DNA of 62,100 bases from Fuerstiella sp. GTDB lineage: Bacteria > Planctomycetota > Planctomycetia > Planctomycetales > Planctomycetaceae. Numbering within the stretch: position 1 is the first letter of the stretch; each line of letters starts with the position of its first letter. Below the pieces are notes generated by a model. That model saw only the letters and a program-made list of their open reading frames with translations, had not been told where the DNA came from and did no database searches. Location of the stretch: NCBI GenBank assembly GCA_029941865.1, contig JAPYTO010000009.1, positions 1 through 62,100 on the forward strand. The letters are read 5' to 3'. Shown piece after piece: positions 47,563 through 56,611 of the stretch. The position numbers were made by a program, and so were the translations under genes.

Positions 47563-48624
47563 ATGCGACAACCGTTATCTGTATCCCCATCCGTTTGTCG
47601 GCATATGGTGTCACTCGCTGTCGCAGTGACCATGCTCAGTTTCGGTCAGCTCAGCAAAATCGAAGCCGGTGATATTCTCGCGACGGGCGCCAGGGTGGAA
47701 TTGGTTTTTGATGGCGGTGCCGTGCTGACTGAGGGCGTGGCGGCGGGCCACGACGGACTGATGTACTTCAGTGATATTACGTTTTCACACCAGACGACGG
47801 ACGACAACGGAGTCTTTGAAGCCGGGCATATCTGGAAGTATGACCCGAAGTCGGGAAAGACGGTGATCTTCCGCTCACCCAGCGGCATGTCCAACGGCCT
47901 TAAATTTGACGCCGACGGCAACCTGCTTGCCGCGGAAGGGGCCGACTATGGCGGACGCCGCATCACCCGCACCAACATGAAGACGGGAAAGAGTTACGTC
48001 ATCGCGGGTCTGTACGAAGGTCGATCGTTCAATTCGTGTAACGACATCACCATTGATGAAAAGGGGCGTGTCTACTTCAGCGACCCACGGTATCTGGGAC
48101 ATGAATCGATCGATCAGCCAGTGATGGCCGTCTATCGCATTGATCCTGATGGCACGATCGAACGGATCGTCACCGATGCCGGCAAGCCGAACGGAGTCTG
48201 TGTGTCTCCCGATCAGAAGACGTTGTATGTGGTCAGTAACGACAATGGCAATTCGGGAATTGGACGGATTCCCGAAGACACGCCCGCTCACAAGGGTCGC
48301 ATGGCGTTGCTGGCGTACGATCTGTCCGTTGATGGCACGGCGAAGTTTCGCCGTGTCCTTGTTGATTATGCTCCGCAGGACGGACCCGATGGCCTGGTTG
48401 TCGATGCCGAAGGAAATTTGTACGTCGCTGTGCGCGACGAGACGCGCCCAGGCATCGTCGTCTATTCGCCAGCGGGCGAAGAACTGGAATACATTGAAAC
48501 GGAACTGCCGACGAACGTCGGTTTCGGGCGCGGCAACGAGAGTAAGACGCTCTACATCACGGCCGGGAAAAGCCTGTTTCGCATCCGTCTGAAGAAAGAA
48601 GGTTATCAGCTACCGGCCAGATGA
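47563..48624 (+). CDS. Exported SMP-30/gluconolactonase-like beta-propeller
   Basis: The 353-residue protein has a signal peptide (about residues 1-35) and then a six-bladed propeller with the metal-site elements of the SMP-30/gluconolactonase/LRE family: LTEGVAAGHDGLMYFSDI with the N-terminal Glu, NGLKFDADGNLLAAEG, FNSCNDITIDEKGRVYFSDP with the Asn/Asp pair, and DGPDGLVVDAEGNLYVAV. It probably hydrolyses a sugar lactone or another small ester outside the cytoplasm. The ATG at 47563 directly precedes the signal. The neighbours give no hint of pathway. Confidence 0.88.
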   Translation: MRQPLSVSPSVCRHMVSLAVAVTMLSFGQLSKIEAGDILATGARVELVFDGGAVLTEGVAAGHDGLMYFSDITFSHQTTDDNGVFEAGHIWKYDPKSGKTVIFRSPSGMSNGLKFDADGNLLAAEGADYGGRRITRTNMKTGKSYVIAGLYEGRSFNSCNDITIDEKGRVYFSDPRYLGHESIDQPVMAVYRIDPDGTIERIVTDAGKPNGVCVSPDQKTLYVVSNDNGNSGIGRIPEDTPAHKGRMALLAYDLSVDGTAKFRRVLVDYAPQDGPDGLVVDAEGNLYVAVRDETRPGIVVYSPAGEELEYIETELPTNVGFGRGNESKTLYITAGKSLFRIRLKKEGYQLPAR

Positions 48625-48701
48625 TTGTGCAGCGCGATGTTCCCTCACACAACCGGAACTTGTAACATGAATCGTCCGAAAACCTGGCGTGCGAGCATCA
48701 T

Positions 48702-48989
48702 ATGATTCAATCCGACACGGAAGACGGCTTGATCTCTGATACGCATCGTCGACCAATTCGCACTCAATTCGGTGTGGGTCTCATGGTGGGTTCAGGCGTG
48801 CTGTGGTTCTCGCTTTTTGCCATTCCCTTTCTGCCGCTGACGGTGTGGCAAAAAACGGCGCTTGGGGGTGCCGTGTTTGCAGCAGTGCAGGTCACATGGT
48901 GGAGTGGCATCGCACTCGCCGGGCCACGCGTGTTTGAGAAGGTGAAAGCGTGGTTTCGCCGACCACCCAAACGTCCGTCTGCAGAATAG
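48702..48989 (+). CDS. Small two-TM membrane protein (transporter-suffix-like)
   Basis: The 95-residue protein has two hydrophobic segments (about residues 24-46 and 51-74) with conserved-looking LWFSLFAIPFLPLTVWQK and VTWWSGIALAGP. It resembles the short proteins annotated as transporter suffix domain. Its C-terminus is basic and cytoplasmic. Convergent with the TRAP operon, so it is not part of it. Function unknown. Confidence 0.7.
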   Translation: MIQSDTEDGLISDTHRRPIRTQFGVGLMVGSGVLWFSLFAIPFLPLTVWQKTALGGAVFAAVQVTWWSGIALAGPRVFEKVKAWFRRPPKRPSAE

Positions 48990-49040
48990 CACTGAGCCGA
49001 GGCTCGGCGGCGGTGGCTCGAAACAGTCGCCGCAGCCGGA

Positions 49041-50342
49041 CTACAGAAACTGAGGCGTGAGCAGTCGTGGCAGAAATAACACAACTTCCGGGAAGAAGAT
49101 CACGACGATCAACAGCAGCAGCATGGGCAGCAGGATGATGGCCACGTCTTTGAGGGTCTCGACAACCTTGACGTTTCCCAGCGAACACGAAATCAGCAGG
49201 CACAGTCCATAGGGGGGAGTCACCAGTCCAATGGCCAGTGAGATGACTCCAATGATGGCAAAATGAATCGGGTGCATACCAGCTTTGTCGGCCAACGGCA
49301 GCAGCACCGTGCCAAGGACGATGATCGCCGGGATTGCGTCGATAAACATGCCGACAAACAGAAACGCCAGTGCAACGACACATCCAGTTGTGGCCACGCC
49401 GGTGCCCCACCCGGCCATCACATCCACCAGAGCCTGCGGCACGCGAAACCAGGCAAGCAGCCAGCCGAACGCTGAGGCTGTCCCGATGCAGAACAAAGAT
49501 ATCGCCGCCAGCCGCGCGGATTCATACAGCACGGACGGGAATTCTTTCAGTCTGATCGAACGGTAGACAATGACACCCAGCACGGCCGAGTAAATCACCG
49601 CTACGACAGATGCTTCGGTGGGAGTGAAGAACCCGCCGACGATACCACCGACGATGATGACGGGCGTGACCAGTGCCAGCGATGCCTGTTTGACAGCGGA
49701 AAGAAACTCTTTGAACGATGCTTTCTGATAGATCGGATAGTTGCGACGTTTGGCATAGACCAGCACCGTCCCCATCATGCTGAGTGCGATCAGAATCCCT
49801 GGCACGACGCCTGCCATAAACAGGCCGCCGATCGAAACCGACATCAGTCCGCCCCAGACAATCATCAGAATGCTGGGCGGAATAATCACGCCCATCACTG
49901 ACGAACACGCCGTAATGGCAACCGAAAACCCGGAATCGTAGCCCTCTTTTTTCATCGCAGGAATCATTAACGCACCAATCCCGGCTGCGTCGGCTGTCGA
50001 CGAACCGGAAATTCCGGCAAACAGCATGCTGACAAGCACGTTCACGTGCCCCAGTCCGCCGGGCAGATGTCCCACGGAAGCGGTGGCCAGTCGCACCAGC
50101 CGCTGGGTGATGCCGGCCGAATTCATAAGATTGGCGGCCAGCAGAAAGAAGGGTACGGCTAACAGGATGAAACTGTTGTACGACTTCCACATTTCGTTGA
50201 TCAACAGAACGGGTGTCAGCCGTTCGTCGACCAGAATGACCGGAATGCAGGCCAGTCCCAGGGCATATGACACCGGAACGCGAATAACGATCAGGACCCC
50301 AAACGTGCCAAACAGTATCGCGGCGACTTCGCCCGGTCCCAT
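49041..50342 (-). CDS. dctM: TRAP transporter large permease (DctM type)
   Basis: The 433-residue protein has about 12 hydrophobic segments and the family pattern SMLFAGISGSSTADAAGIGAL, GVIIPPSILMIVWGGLMSVS, FFTPTEASVVAVIYSAVLGV and GLVTPPYGLCLL. It is the ion-coupled membrane subunit of a tripartite TRAP transporter. It is last in the operon, with the small permease and the binding protein upstream. The substrate, commonly a carboxylate, is not known. Confidence 0.95.
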   Translation of the reverse strand: MGPGEVAAILFGTFGVLIVIRVPVSYALGLACIPVILVDERLTPVLLINEMWKSYNSFILLAVPFFLLAANLMNSAGITQRLVRLATASVGHLPGGLGHVNVLVSMLFAGISGSSTADAAGIGALMIPAMKKEGYDSGFSVAITACSSVMGVIIPPSILMIVWGGLMSVSIGGLFMAGVVPGILIALSMMGTVLVYAKRRNYPIYQKASFKEFLSAVKQASLALVTPVIIVGGIVGGFFTPTEASVVAVIYSAVLGVIVYRSIRLKEFPSVLYESARLAAISLFCIGTASAFGWLLAWFRVPQALVDVMAGWGTGVATTGCVVALAFLFVGMFIDAIPAIIVLGTVLLPLADKAGMHPIHFAIIGVISLAIGLVTPPYGLCLLISCSLGNVKVVETLKDVAIILLPMLLLLIVVIFFPEVVLFLPRLLTPQFL

Positions 50343-50344
50343 AC

Positions 50345-50833
50345 TTAAGCTCCCGGCTTACGGCCTGCGATAATTTGAATGTCCGTTCCGGTCATTTCCG
50401 CCAGAAACAAAACCCAGGTGACTCCGGCCAGCGGGAATGAAATGTAGATGCTGAGCATGTTAATGCCGCTCATTTCCGAGTTCTGAAGCCATCCGAATTT
50501 CGCGAAATCATATCCGTACCACGCAAACATCAGGGCCAGCACCATCATCGCCACGTGCACAATGAGTCTGCCGACTGCTTCCTGTCGTGGCGTTTCGGGT
50601 GCGGGCAACAGATCCACATCGAAGTGTGCGGCATCGCGGACGGCGATCATCGAGCCGATCATGATGATCCACACGAAGCAGAACCTCGCGATTTCTTCTG
50701 TCCAGATATAGCGAGGAATAAACCCTGTGTAGCGGGAAACGATCTGCAGCAGGACGGGCACGACCATCAGCCCCATCAGCAGGGTAATGACGACTTTCAG
50801 AAGTCGATAGTAACTGTCAATCGCATGTTTCAT
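50345..50833 (-). CDS. dctQ: TRAP transporter small permease (DctQ type)
   Basis: A 162-residue protein with four hydrophobic segments and the DctQ features IPRYIWTEEIARFCFVWIIM and AVRDAAHFDVDLL. It pairs with the large permease, whose gene begins 2 bases after its stop. The gap to the binding-protein gene is about 110 bases. Confidence 0.93.
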   Translation of the reverse strand: MKHAIDSYYRLLKVVITLLMGLMVVPVLLQIVSRYTGFIPRYIWTEEIARFCFVWIIMIGSMIAVRDAAHFDVDLLPAPETPRQEAVGRLIVHVAMMVLALMFAWYGYDFAKFGWLQNSEMSGINMLSIYISFPLAGVTWVLFLAEMTGTDIQIIAGRKPGA

Positions 50834-50943
50834 TGAGTTGTATCAGCCCCACAGAGGCCTGGAATTCAGAGTTGCAAAGTCGCGCCCCATTTTCGGGCAT
50901 CAGCCCGCGTCAACCGCCAAAGGGCGGACGGCGGACGGACGAG

Positions 50944-51984
50944 TTATTGTACTGCGTTGACGCGTGAGAGCACGTCTTCGGCGTCAATCTCCTTCGCGTA
51001 GGCCGCTTTCACAGGTTCTGCCAGGCGCATCAGTTCGTCACGTTGGGTGAACTGATGCAGCCGCAGCATGCCGTCCGCTTTCATCCGCTCAAGAATTTCC
51101 GCATCTTCGGTTGATTCCAGATGACGGCCATAGGCCCCGGCCTCGCGACCGGCCCGTTCTATCGCCGACTGCAGGTCTTTGGGCAGGCGACGGAATGTTT
51201 TTCCGCTGAAGCACAACGGACGCACGGTAATCGCGTGCCGCGTCAGCGATATTTCAGGACCCACTTCGTAGAACTTCATCTGTTGAATGCCGGCCGCCTC
51301 GTTTTCTGCGGCGTCGATAACGCCGGTCTGGATCGCGTTGTAAATTTCACTGTAGGAAATCACTGTTGGTGACGCGTGCATGGCCTGGAAAATGCGGGTT
51401 TGAATGGGAGCTCCCATGACTCGCAGGTTCAGTCCCTGCAAATCCGCCATGTTTGTCACGGGCCTGTTGACGATCAGGTTGCGAGTTCCTCCGCCAGCGT
51501 AGCCCACAATCATCACGTCGGCTTTCTGCCGCACTTCGTCGGCGATTGGCTGAAATGCGTCGCCGTCCAGCACCTTGTGCCAGTGATCGATGTCGCGGAA
51601 CAGAAACGGCATGTCGATCAACGGAGCCGCACTGGAAAATGTCGACATGTGCGCGGGCGAAACGATTCCGTAGTCCACGGAAATGCCCTGACTCATGTAG
51701 GCGAAGTAATCCTTTTCCAGACCGAGTTCGCTGTTGAGATAGACTTCGAATTTGACCGGGCCATCGTAGTATTCACTGACCAGTTGTTCAAACTTTCGAA
51801 TCGTGCGCGTAAATGCATGATTCTCGTCGAATTGTGAAGCTCCACGAAGGATGACGGTGTCTGCTGAGCCATCTTTCGAAGCGGAACCCTGGCTGTCATG
51901 TGCCCGGTCAGATCGCATGACGAGTATAATGATGCCGGCGATCAACGCGCAGAAAAGCAGAACGACGAAGGTTGTTGGTTTCAT
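50944..51984 (-). CDS. dctP: TRAP transporter substrate-binding protein (DctP type)
   Basis: The 346-residue protein has an N-terminal membrane anchor or signal (residues 4-23) and the DctP fold: GPVKFEVYLNSELGLEKDYF, APLIDMPFLFRDIDHWHKVL, NLRVMGAPIQTRIFQAMHAS with the conserved Arg, and YNAIQTGVIDAAENEAAGIQ. It captures the solute in the periplasm for DctQM. The ATG at 51984 (MKPTTFVVLL) is favoured; ATG 52026 would add 14 residues. First gene of the TRAP operon. Confidence 0.93.
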   Translation of the reverse strand: MKPTTFVVLLFCALIAGIIILVMRSDRAHDSQGSASKDGSADTVILRGASQFDENHAFTRTIRKFEQLVSEYYDGPVKFEVYLNSELGLEKDYFAYMSQGISVDYGIVSPAHMSTFSSAAPLIDMPFLFRDIDHWHKVLDGDAFQPIADEVRQKADVMIVGYAGGGTRNLIVNRPVTNMADLQGLNLRVMGAPIQTRIFQAMHASPTVISYSEIYNAIQTGVIDAAENEAAGIQQMKFYEVGPEISLTRHAITVRPLCFSGKTFRRLPKDLQSAIERAGREAGAYGRHLESTEDAEILERMKADGMLRLHQFTQRDELMRLAEPVKAAYAKEIDAEDVLSRVNAVQ

Positions 51985-52963
51985 GTGCTGGGTGTTGCTC
52001 CACTGTGTCAGGGTTGCGTCCGTCATAACAGCGTATCGGACGCAGCCATAACGGAATGTTGTGATACCGGGACGGTGGCCGGCGGTTGGAGCGAGGAACG
52101 AGCGAAACCCCGGGGCCGGTAGTGCCGGTTTGATTTTCCTTCGCAAGCTCAGTCCAGCCACCGGACACCGGGATGACTTTACAACATTCTGATGCTGCGA
52201 CCAGCGTATCACTGTTGGAGGAGCGTGCCAAACCATGCGGTGCTGGCGAACGCCATGTTTTCTGAACGTCGGGCCGATGGAAGGAAGCATCGACTGCAGC
52301 GACGTTCAGGATTGTTCGTCGCATCTGTCAGGCACGGGAGACTATCGGCTGACTTGCGGTCGGAATCAAATCGACGTTATGGCGCTGACGATTACCGACA
52401 TGCCATGACAGGAGTGCTGGCGACGAAACACCCGACGAAGCCGATCGATGGTCGGTGCCCTGGTGGGCCGCTGTTCGCCAACGCCCGCCGTTTTCTAATG
52501 ACCTGGAGCGTCAGGATCTTTGCGTCTTCGAGTTTGACGGTGCGGATGTCCTGCCTGCGCGATCGCAGCACGGCAATCACTTCGATCAGCACATTGTCGT
52601 CTGAATTCTTCATGGCTCGCCCCCCTCCCGTTCGCACTCCGTTTCTCCCTGACCGCAGACACTGATTCAGCAGTTATTATTACGAATCGGCGCTACAACA
52701 CGTATGTCGCAGTTCAGGCCGTTTTCACGTGCTTCTCCTGAAAAGAATGTCGCGGTTGTGGCAGGATGGGTGATTGTCGCTGGTACATGTCGAAAAACCT
52801 AACCAACCGAAAGTCGCGAAATCCCTCATTAATGGGAGCCGCAGGTCAGTGAGCTTAACGTAAAACACGATCGGTCCGCATGGTTTTCGAGTGATCATCA
52901 GGTACAGTCCGGCCCCTATCAACCCGCAATCGCAGTCTGACCTTTATAAGTTCTGTTCTTCAA
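51985..52963. other. Long intergenic region with at most one tiny gene
   Basis: Nearly 1 kb separates the TRAP operon from the large PPi-PEPCK-like gene. It should hold both promoters. The only candidate gene is the short minus-strand frame noted separately at 52392-52613. Long plus-strand frames here have an unnatural composition. No repeat of note. Confidence 0.35.
52392..52613 (-). CDS. Possible small hypothetical protein
   Basis: ATG 52613 opens a 73-residue frame beginning MKNSDDNVLIEVIAVLRSRR. The N-terminal half has a plausible amphipathic helix-strand pattern and an acidic/basic composition that could be real. The C-terminal third (GPPGHRPSIGFVGCFVASTP) looks less so. I do not recognise it. 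No strong ribosome-binding site. Low confidence; it may be non-coding. Confidence 0.3.
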   Translation of the reverse strand: MKNSDDNVLIEVIAVLRSRRQDIRTVKLEDAKILTLQVIRKRRALANSGPPGHRPSIGFVGCFVASTPVMACR

Positions 52964-55900
52964 ATGACAAATAACGATGTTGAAAGCTGTCTGGGCGACG
53001 TTTCTCGTCTGCCTGATGATGAGCAAAAACGAATTCGGCAGGGTGTGAATGAATACATCGCCCTGAAACTGGTCGTCAACGGACAGCCCGTTCCGGCGGG
53101 ACTCAGGAAGTCCGAATCGCTGGGTGCTGAGCGCATTTTGAATACGTGGCACCAGCGGATGAAGCACCTGGAAGCTGTTCGGTGCGCGGCCGACGTCCGC
53201 ATTGAGACGTTTCTGGATCGACACTTTGTTGGTGTTCCGGGAGCAGCAGGTCTAAAGCTTCCTGACGTGGCGTTTGTTCTGGATCGACACGGCATTGCTC
53301 GCGAACTTTCCCTGCCGATTGACGGCGAGGAATATGCAAACGAATTTGTATCGTCCTACCGAGTTCACAACGGCGTGCTGCACAACCCTCGCCACGATCG
53401 CCGGACGACCAAGGGGACGTTTCACGTCTGTGAGGGTGGTTTGCCGATTCCGTCAGACAAACAGGCCGTGCCGAAGCAGACTTTTGCTCACCTGTTTGAA
53501 GTGGCGATGCGCCCACCTGAAAAAGACCTGGAACTGCCATTCACTTCACTCCAGGACGAAACGGCAAACCTGTTCGTTTCACTTCTGTTGCGTCCCCTGT
53601 TGTGTCCGGAAGTCGAAGGCTTCTGTAGCCGCCAGACGATGGAGGTGCGGTTTTTCGCCCCGGGTTCGCTGGTCAGTAATCTGGACTTTGTGGAGTCCAT
53701 CTTTGGCAATGCAGGCGACCCGTTTCTCCCGGAAAACGATGCCGGTCTGGACGTTGAACATTGGAGCGGGCACACCGGTTGCGTGATTCTGGCTCCGCAT
53801 CTGAGCGAAGTGACCAAGAAGGACGCCGGGCTGCCTGCTTACGACGACGCTACGGAACGCCAGCGTCGAGACGGCATGTGCTGGAAATCGGAAGACGAGA
53901 AGTACAACAACGGGACGCCCTTCAAGCTGACCTGTCGCAACGAAGAAGGTGTCATCGTGACACTGATTGCGGACAACTATTTCGGCTACTGCAAAAAGGA
54001 GGTCAAGACTCAGCTGAGCTACGCGGCTAATCTTGCCGGCAACTACGAAGAAGAGCATGCCGGCGGAGCGATCGCGTTTGCCAGCTACAATATGGGTTCG
54101 GAATTTGACGCAGACTCACGTCGATACAATCAGCGAATGTTTGATGACGTGGCTCGTGACTACGCGGATTTTGTCGACGTGAAGCCTGAAGGGTATGGTG
54201 TCGACCGCAATTTTCCGGAACTGGTCTACGTCCCGGAAGACTCTCGTGCGACCGTTCAGGATCAGCGAATCAGCTGGATCCGGGGTGGCGATGAACATTC
54301 CATTCCACTGACGCCGGGGCACGTTTACATTACGCCGTCCGGTTACAAGATGCGGCTGGTGAAACATCCGGCAGCGCCGTCCTGGCGGTTGGTGGGCACA
54401 TTGTCGGAAGGTGTTTTCTGCCACAAACCGTGTACCGTCAGCGGCGGTGGGAAAAGCGAAATCAGCAAGTCTATCGCTGACTACCTGCTGCACGGTCCGA
54501 TATTTGTGGCAGACGCAGAACAGGATCTGAATCAGGTTCAGGAAATCTTCGAACGCGATTACTCTGATCGATGGGATCCGAACGGTGCCGTGAAGCCGGA
54601 CTATGCGATGCGTCCAACGCGGTCTGCGCTGGACCCCAATCGGTCGCTGGGCAGTGTGATCAAACTGCTGACACCTTCCGTCGACTATACGGAAGAGTAC
54701 AATGCGTGGCTGGAATCAATTCCCGGCTATATCTACGCCATTGTCTTTATCATCAAACGGCTCTACCGAACCGATTCCGAGCGAGATTGGCGCGAGGAAT
54801 TCACGGTCGACATTGTGAACGGACATCCTGGCCACGAACTGAAGTACGGCGACCGAAACGTCATCGGCGGCTATTTGCGTGTGGGATTGGTGGACGACAA
54901 GACGTGGCGAACATTCAAACTGCGTCAGGATTTCGAACCGGCTCAAAAGGTGCAGATGGAAGACGATATCACCGCATCGGTGGTGGTGCCGGGCGCCAGC
55001 CTGGAACACCTGAGTCCATTCGCCCCGCAGGCGACCAGCTACAAGTTTTCGGAGAACTGTGAATACCGATTGTTCCAGCGACCGGACGATGCGATTCACC
55101 GTGGTCTGGATAAACAAACGGAAGCGGACCTCGCTCGCAGCGACAATTTTATCGTTAATTTTGAACCACTGTCTCGCCAGCGCATCAACGAAATCTGCGA
55201 ACGAGCGGTAGATTTAAGCCAGTTTACTGACCCCATGCAGGACCTGTTGCGCGATGCACGCGATGCCGGTGGCGGCTACGTCGTCTGCTCCAATACGCCT
55301 CGGAAGATTGACGGCGAAAACAGCAAAAACCCGCGCTACCTGCAGGCCCGGCCGGATCTGATTACGCCGTTCAATCGTTACGTCGCCGAAATGGGAGCTC
55401 GACTTTACCGGGCCGTCCCGGCCGACAAGCCAGTGCTGCAGCCGGTGAACGCTGTGCTTGCCGGACGACGCAATAATCCCGCCGATTACGACAACGGCAT
55501 CCGGCCGCTCGCTGTTCATAATCCGATTCACTATCAGGAACTGCCTGAACTGTTTATGGACTTCATCAGCGCTTTAACGGGAAAGAGTCCATCCACGACC
55601 GGCGCCGGCAGCGAAGGGGCTCTCACCAAGGGACCGTTCAACGCTTTGCTGCCGATCACGGATCTGAACGCTGCGTTCGTCGGCTACCTGCTGACCGGTT
55701 TGCACGGATTTTCAACTCCCGCCGGACACATTGGGTCCAATGTGCGAATTGACCATGACATCAGTCTGTTGATTCCCGAAATCTGGTGCCGATTAAGTCC
55801 TGAGGAACGCACACCGCAGTATCTGATTGAGGAAGAGTTGCTTGAGAAGCTCGAAGACTTTGAGCACGAGGGCAAACAGGTCCCGGCGAGTCGACTTGGT

Positions 55901-56440
55901 TATCGAGTCACTTCGCGTTTCATCCGTCGATTTGCCGGACGCGTGTTTGATAACCCCAGCATGGTTTTTGACGAGGCGATTCTGCAGCCGGAGACGCAGG
56001 ACGCCGCCGCTTTTGCCGATGGGATTCTGTACATCGCGGAAGCTCACGAACGTGTGGCTCGTAATTATCTTGATGACGGATCCATTGATCTTGCCTGCCC
56101 GCCACTGAGAGCTCTGCTGCACATCATGGCTGAGGGACAGTACAACGGCAAAGATGTTCATGACCCTGAGATTCGCCAGCTGTTTACTCTGGAGTCCATG
56201 CTGAAGTCGGAATGGTATGTTGAGCGTCTGAAAACGCGGCGGCAGCGTGACCAGCAGCTCTGGCAACGTCACGTCAGCTACCTGCAAAACTTCCTGAATC
56301 TGCCGGAGTTCGCGTCCGACGCCGATCGTTTGGATTTGAATTCACGAATGGAGAAGGCGAATGCTCAGCTGGCAGGACTTTCGTCGCCTGACTACCTGAA
56401 GCAGCTGCATGGCTGCATCGGAGCTGATCGGCTGTGGTAA
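52964..56440 (+). CDS. PPi-type phosphoenolpyruvate carboxykinase
   Basis: The 1158-residue protein is unrelated in size to ATP- or GTP-type PEPCK but agrees, as I remember it, with the PPi-dependent enzyme of Propionibacterium and Entamoeba (about 1100-1150 residues). Agreeing segments include VLHNPRHDRRTTKGTFHV, IFGNAGDPFLPENDAGLD, HTGCVILAPHL, YDDATERQRRDGMCW, VIVTLIADNYFGYCKKEVKT, CHKPCTVSGGGKSEISKSIA and TGKSPSTTGAGSEGALTKGP. That enzyme interconverts PEP, phosphate and CO2 with oxaloacetate and pyrophosphate. It is a stand-alone gene here. Identification rests on remembered similarity and should be confirmed by alignment. Confidence 0.85.
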   Translation: MTNNDVESCLGDVSRLPDDEQKRIRQGVNEYIALKLVVNGQPVPAGLRKSESLGAERILNTWHQRMKHLEAVRCAADVRIETFLDRHFVGVPGAAGLKLPDVAFVLDRHGIARELSLPIDGEEYANEFVSSYRVHNGVLHNPRHDRRTTKGTFHVCEGGLPIPSDKQAVPKQTFAHLFEVAMRPPEKDLELPFTSLQDETANLFVSLLLRPLLCPEVEGFCSRQTMEVRFFAPGSLVSNLDFVESIFGNAGDPFLPENDAGLDVEHWSGHTGCVILAPHLSEVTKKDAGLPAYDDATERQRRDGMCWKSEDEKYNNGTPFKLTCRNEEGVIVTLIADNYFGYCKKEVKTQLSYAANLAGNYEEEHAGGAIAFASYNMGSEFDADSRRYNQRMFDDVARDYADFVDVKPEGYGVDRNFPELVYVPEDSRATVQDQRISWIRGGDEHSIPLTPGHVYITPSGYKMRLVKHPAAPSWRLVGTLSEGVFCHKPCTVSGGGKSEISKSIADYLLHGPIFVADAEQDLNQVQEIFERDYSDRWDPNGAVKPDYAMRPTRSALDPNRSLGSVIKLLTPSVDYTEEYNAWLESIPGYIYAIVFIIKRLYRTDSERDWREEFTVDIVNGHPGHELKYGDRNVIGGYLRVGLVDDKTWRTFKLRQDFEPAQKVQMEDDITASVVVPGASLEHLSPFAPQATSYKFSENCEYRLFQRPDDAIHRGLDKQTEADLARSDNFIVNFEPLSRQRINEICERAVDLSQFTDPMQDLLRDARDAGGGYVVCSNTPRKIDGENSKNPRYLQARPDLITPFNRYVAEMGARLYRAVPADKPVLQPVNAVLAGRRNNPADYDNGIRPLAVHNPIHYQELPELFMDFISALTGKSPSTTGAGSEGALTKGPFNALLPITDLNAAFVGYLLTGLHGFSTPAGHIGSNVRIDHDISLLIPEIWCRLSPEERTPQYLIEEELLEKLEDFEHEGKQVPASRLGYRVTSRFIRRFAGRVFDNPSMVFDEAILQPETQDAAAFADGILYIAEAHERVARNYLDDGSIDLACPPLRALLHIMAEGQYNGKDVHDPEIRQLFTLESMLKSEWYVERLKTRRQRDQQLWQRHVSYLQNFLNLPEFASDADRLDLNSRMEKANAQLAGLSSPDYLKQLHGCIGADRLW

Positions 56441-56446
56441 GGTTTT

Positions 56447-56577
56447 AACCACTAATGTTCACTGATTGAACACTAATGATTCGCGGGACCTTGTCCCCGA
56501 AATCCACCGCCTCCTGTTCGTACTCGTGCTGCCGTATTGTTGTTTTATTAGTGTGTGATGAGTGTCCATTAGTGGTT
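56447..56577. repeat. Short inverted repeat flanking intergenic DNA
   Basis: AACCACTAATG (56447-56457) and CATTAGTGGTT (56567-56577) are perfect inverted repeats enclosing most of the gap between the PEPCK-like gene and the oxoprolinase gene. CACTAATG also occurs near 56472. Possible relic of a small mobile repeat. Confidence 0.55.
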
Positions 56578-56611
56578 CCCTGATTTCAGCCCTTCGTGTC
56601 GTGCATTCTTC

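Noticed and set aside
52192..52665. Plus-strand frame of 157 codons upstream of the PPi-PEPCK-like gene
   Set aside because: Composition is dominated by Arg, Ser and Cys, there is no ribosome-binding site, and it overlaps a slightly more plausible small frame on the other strand.
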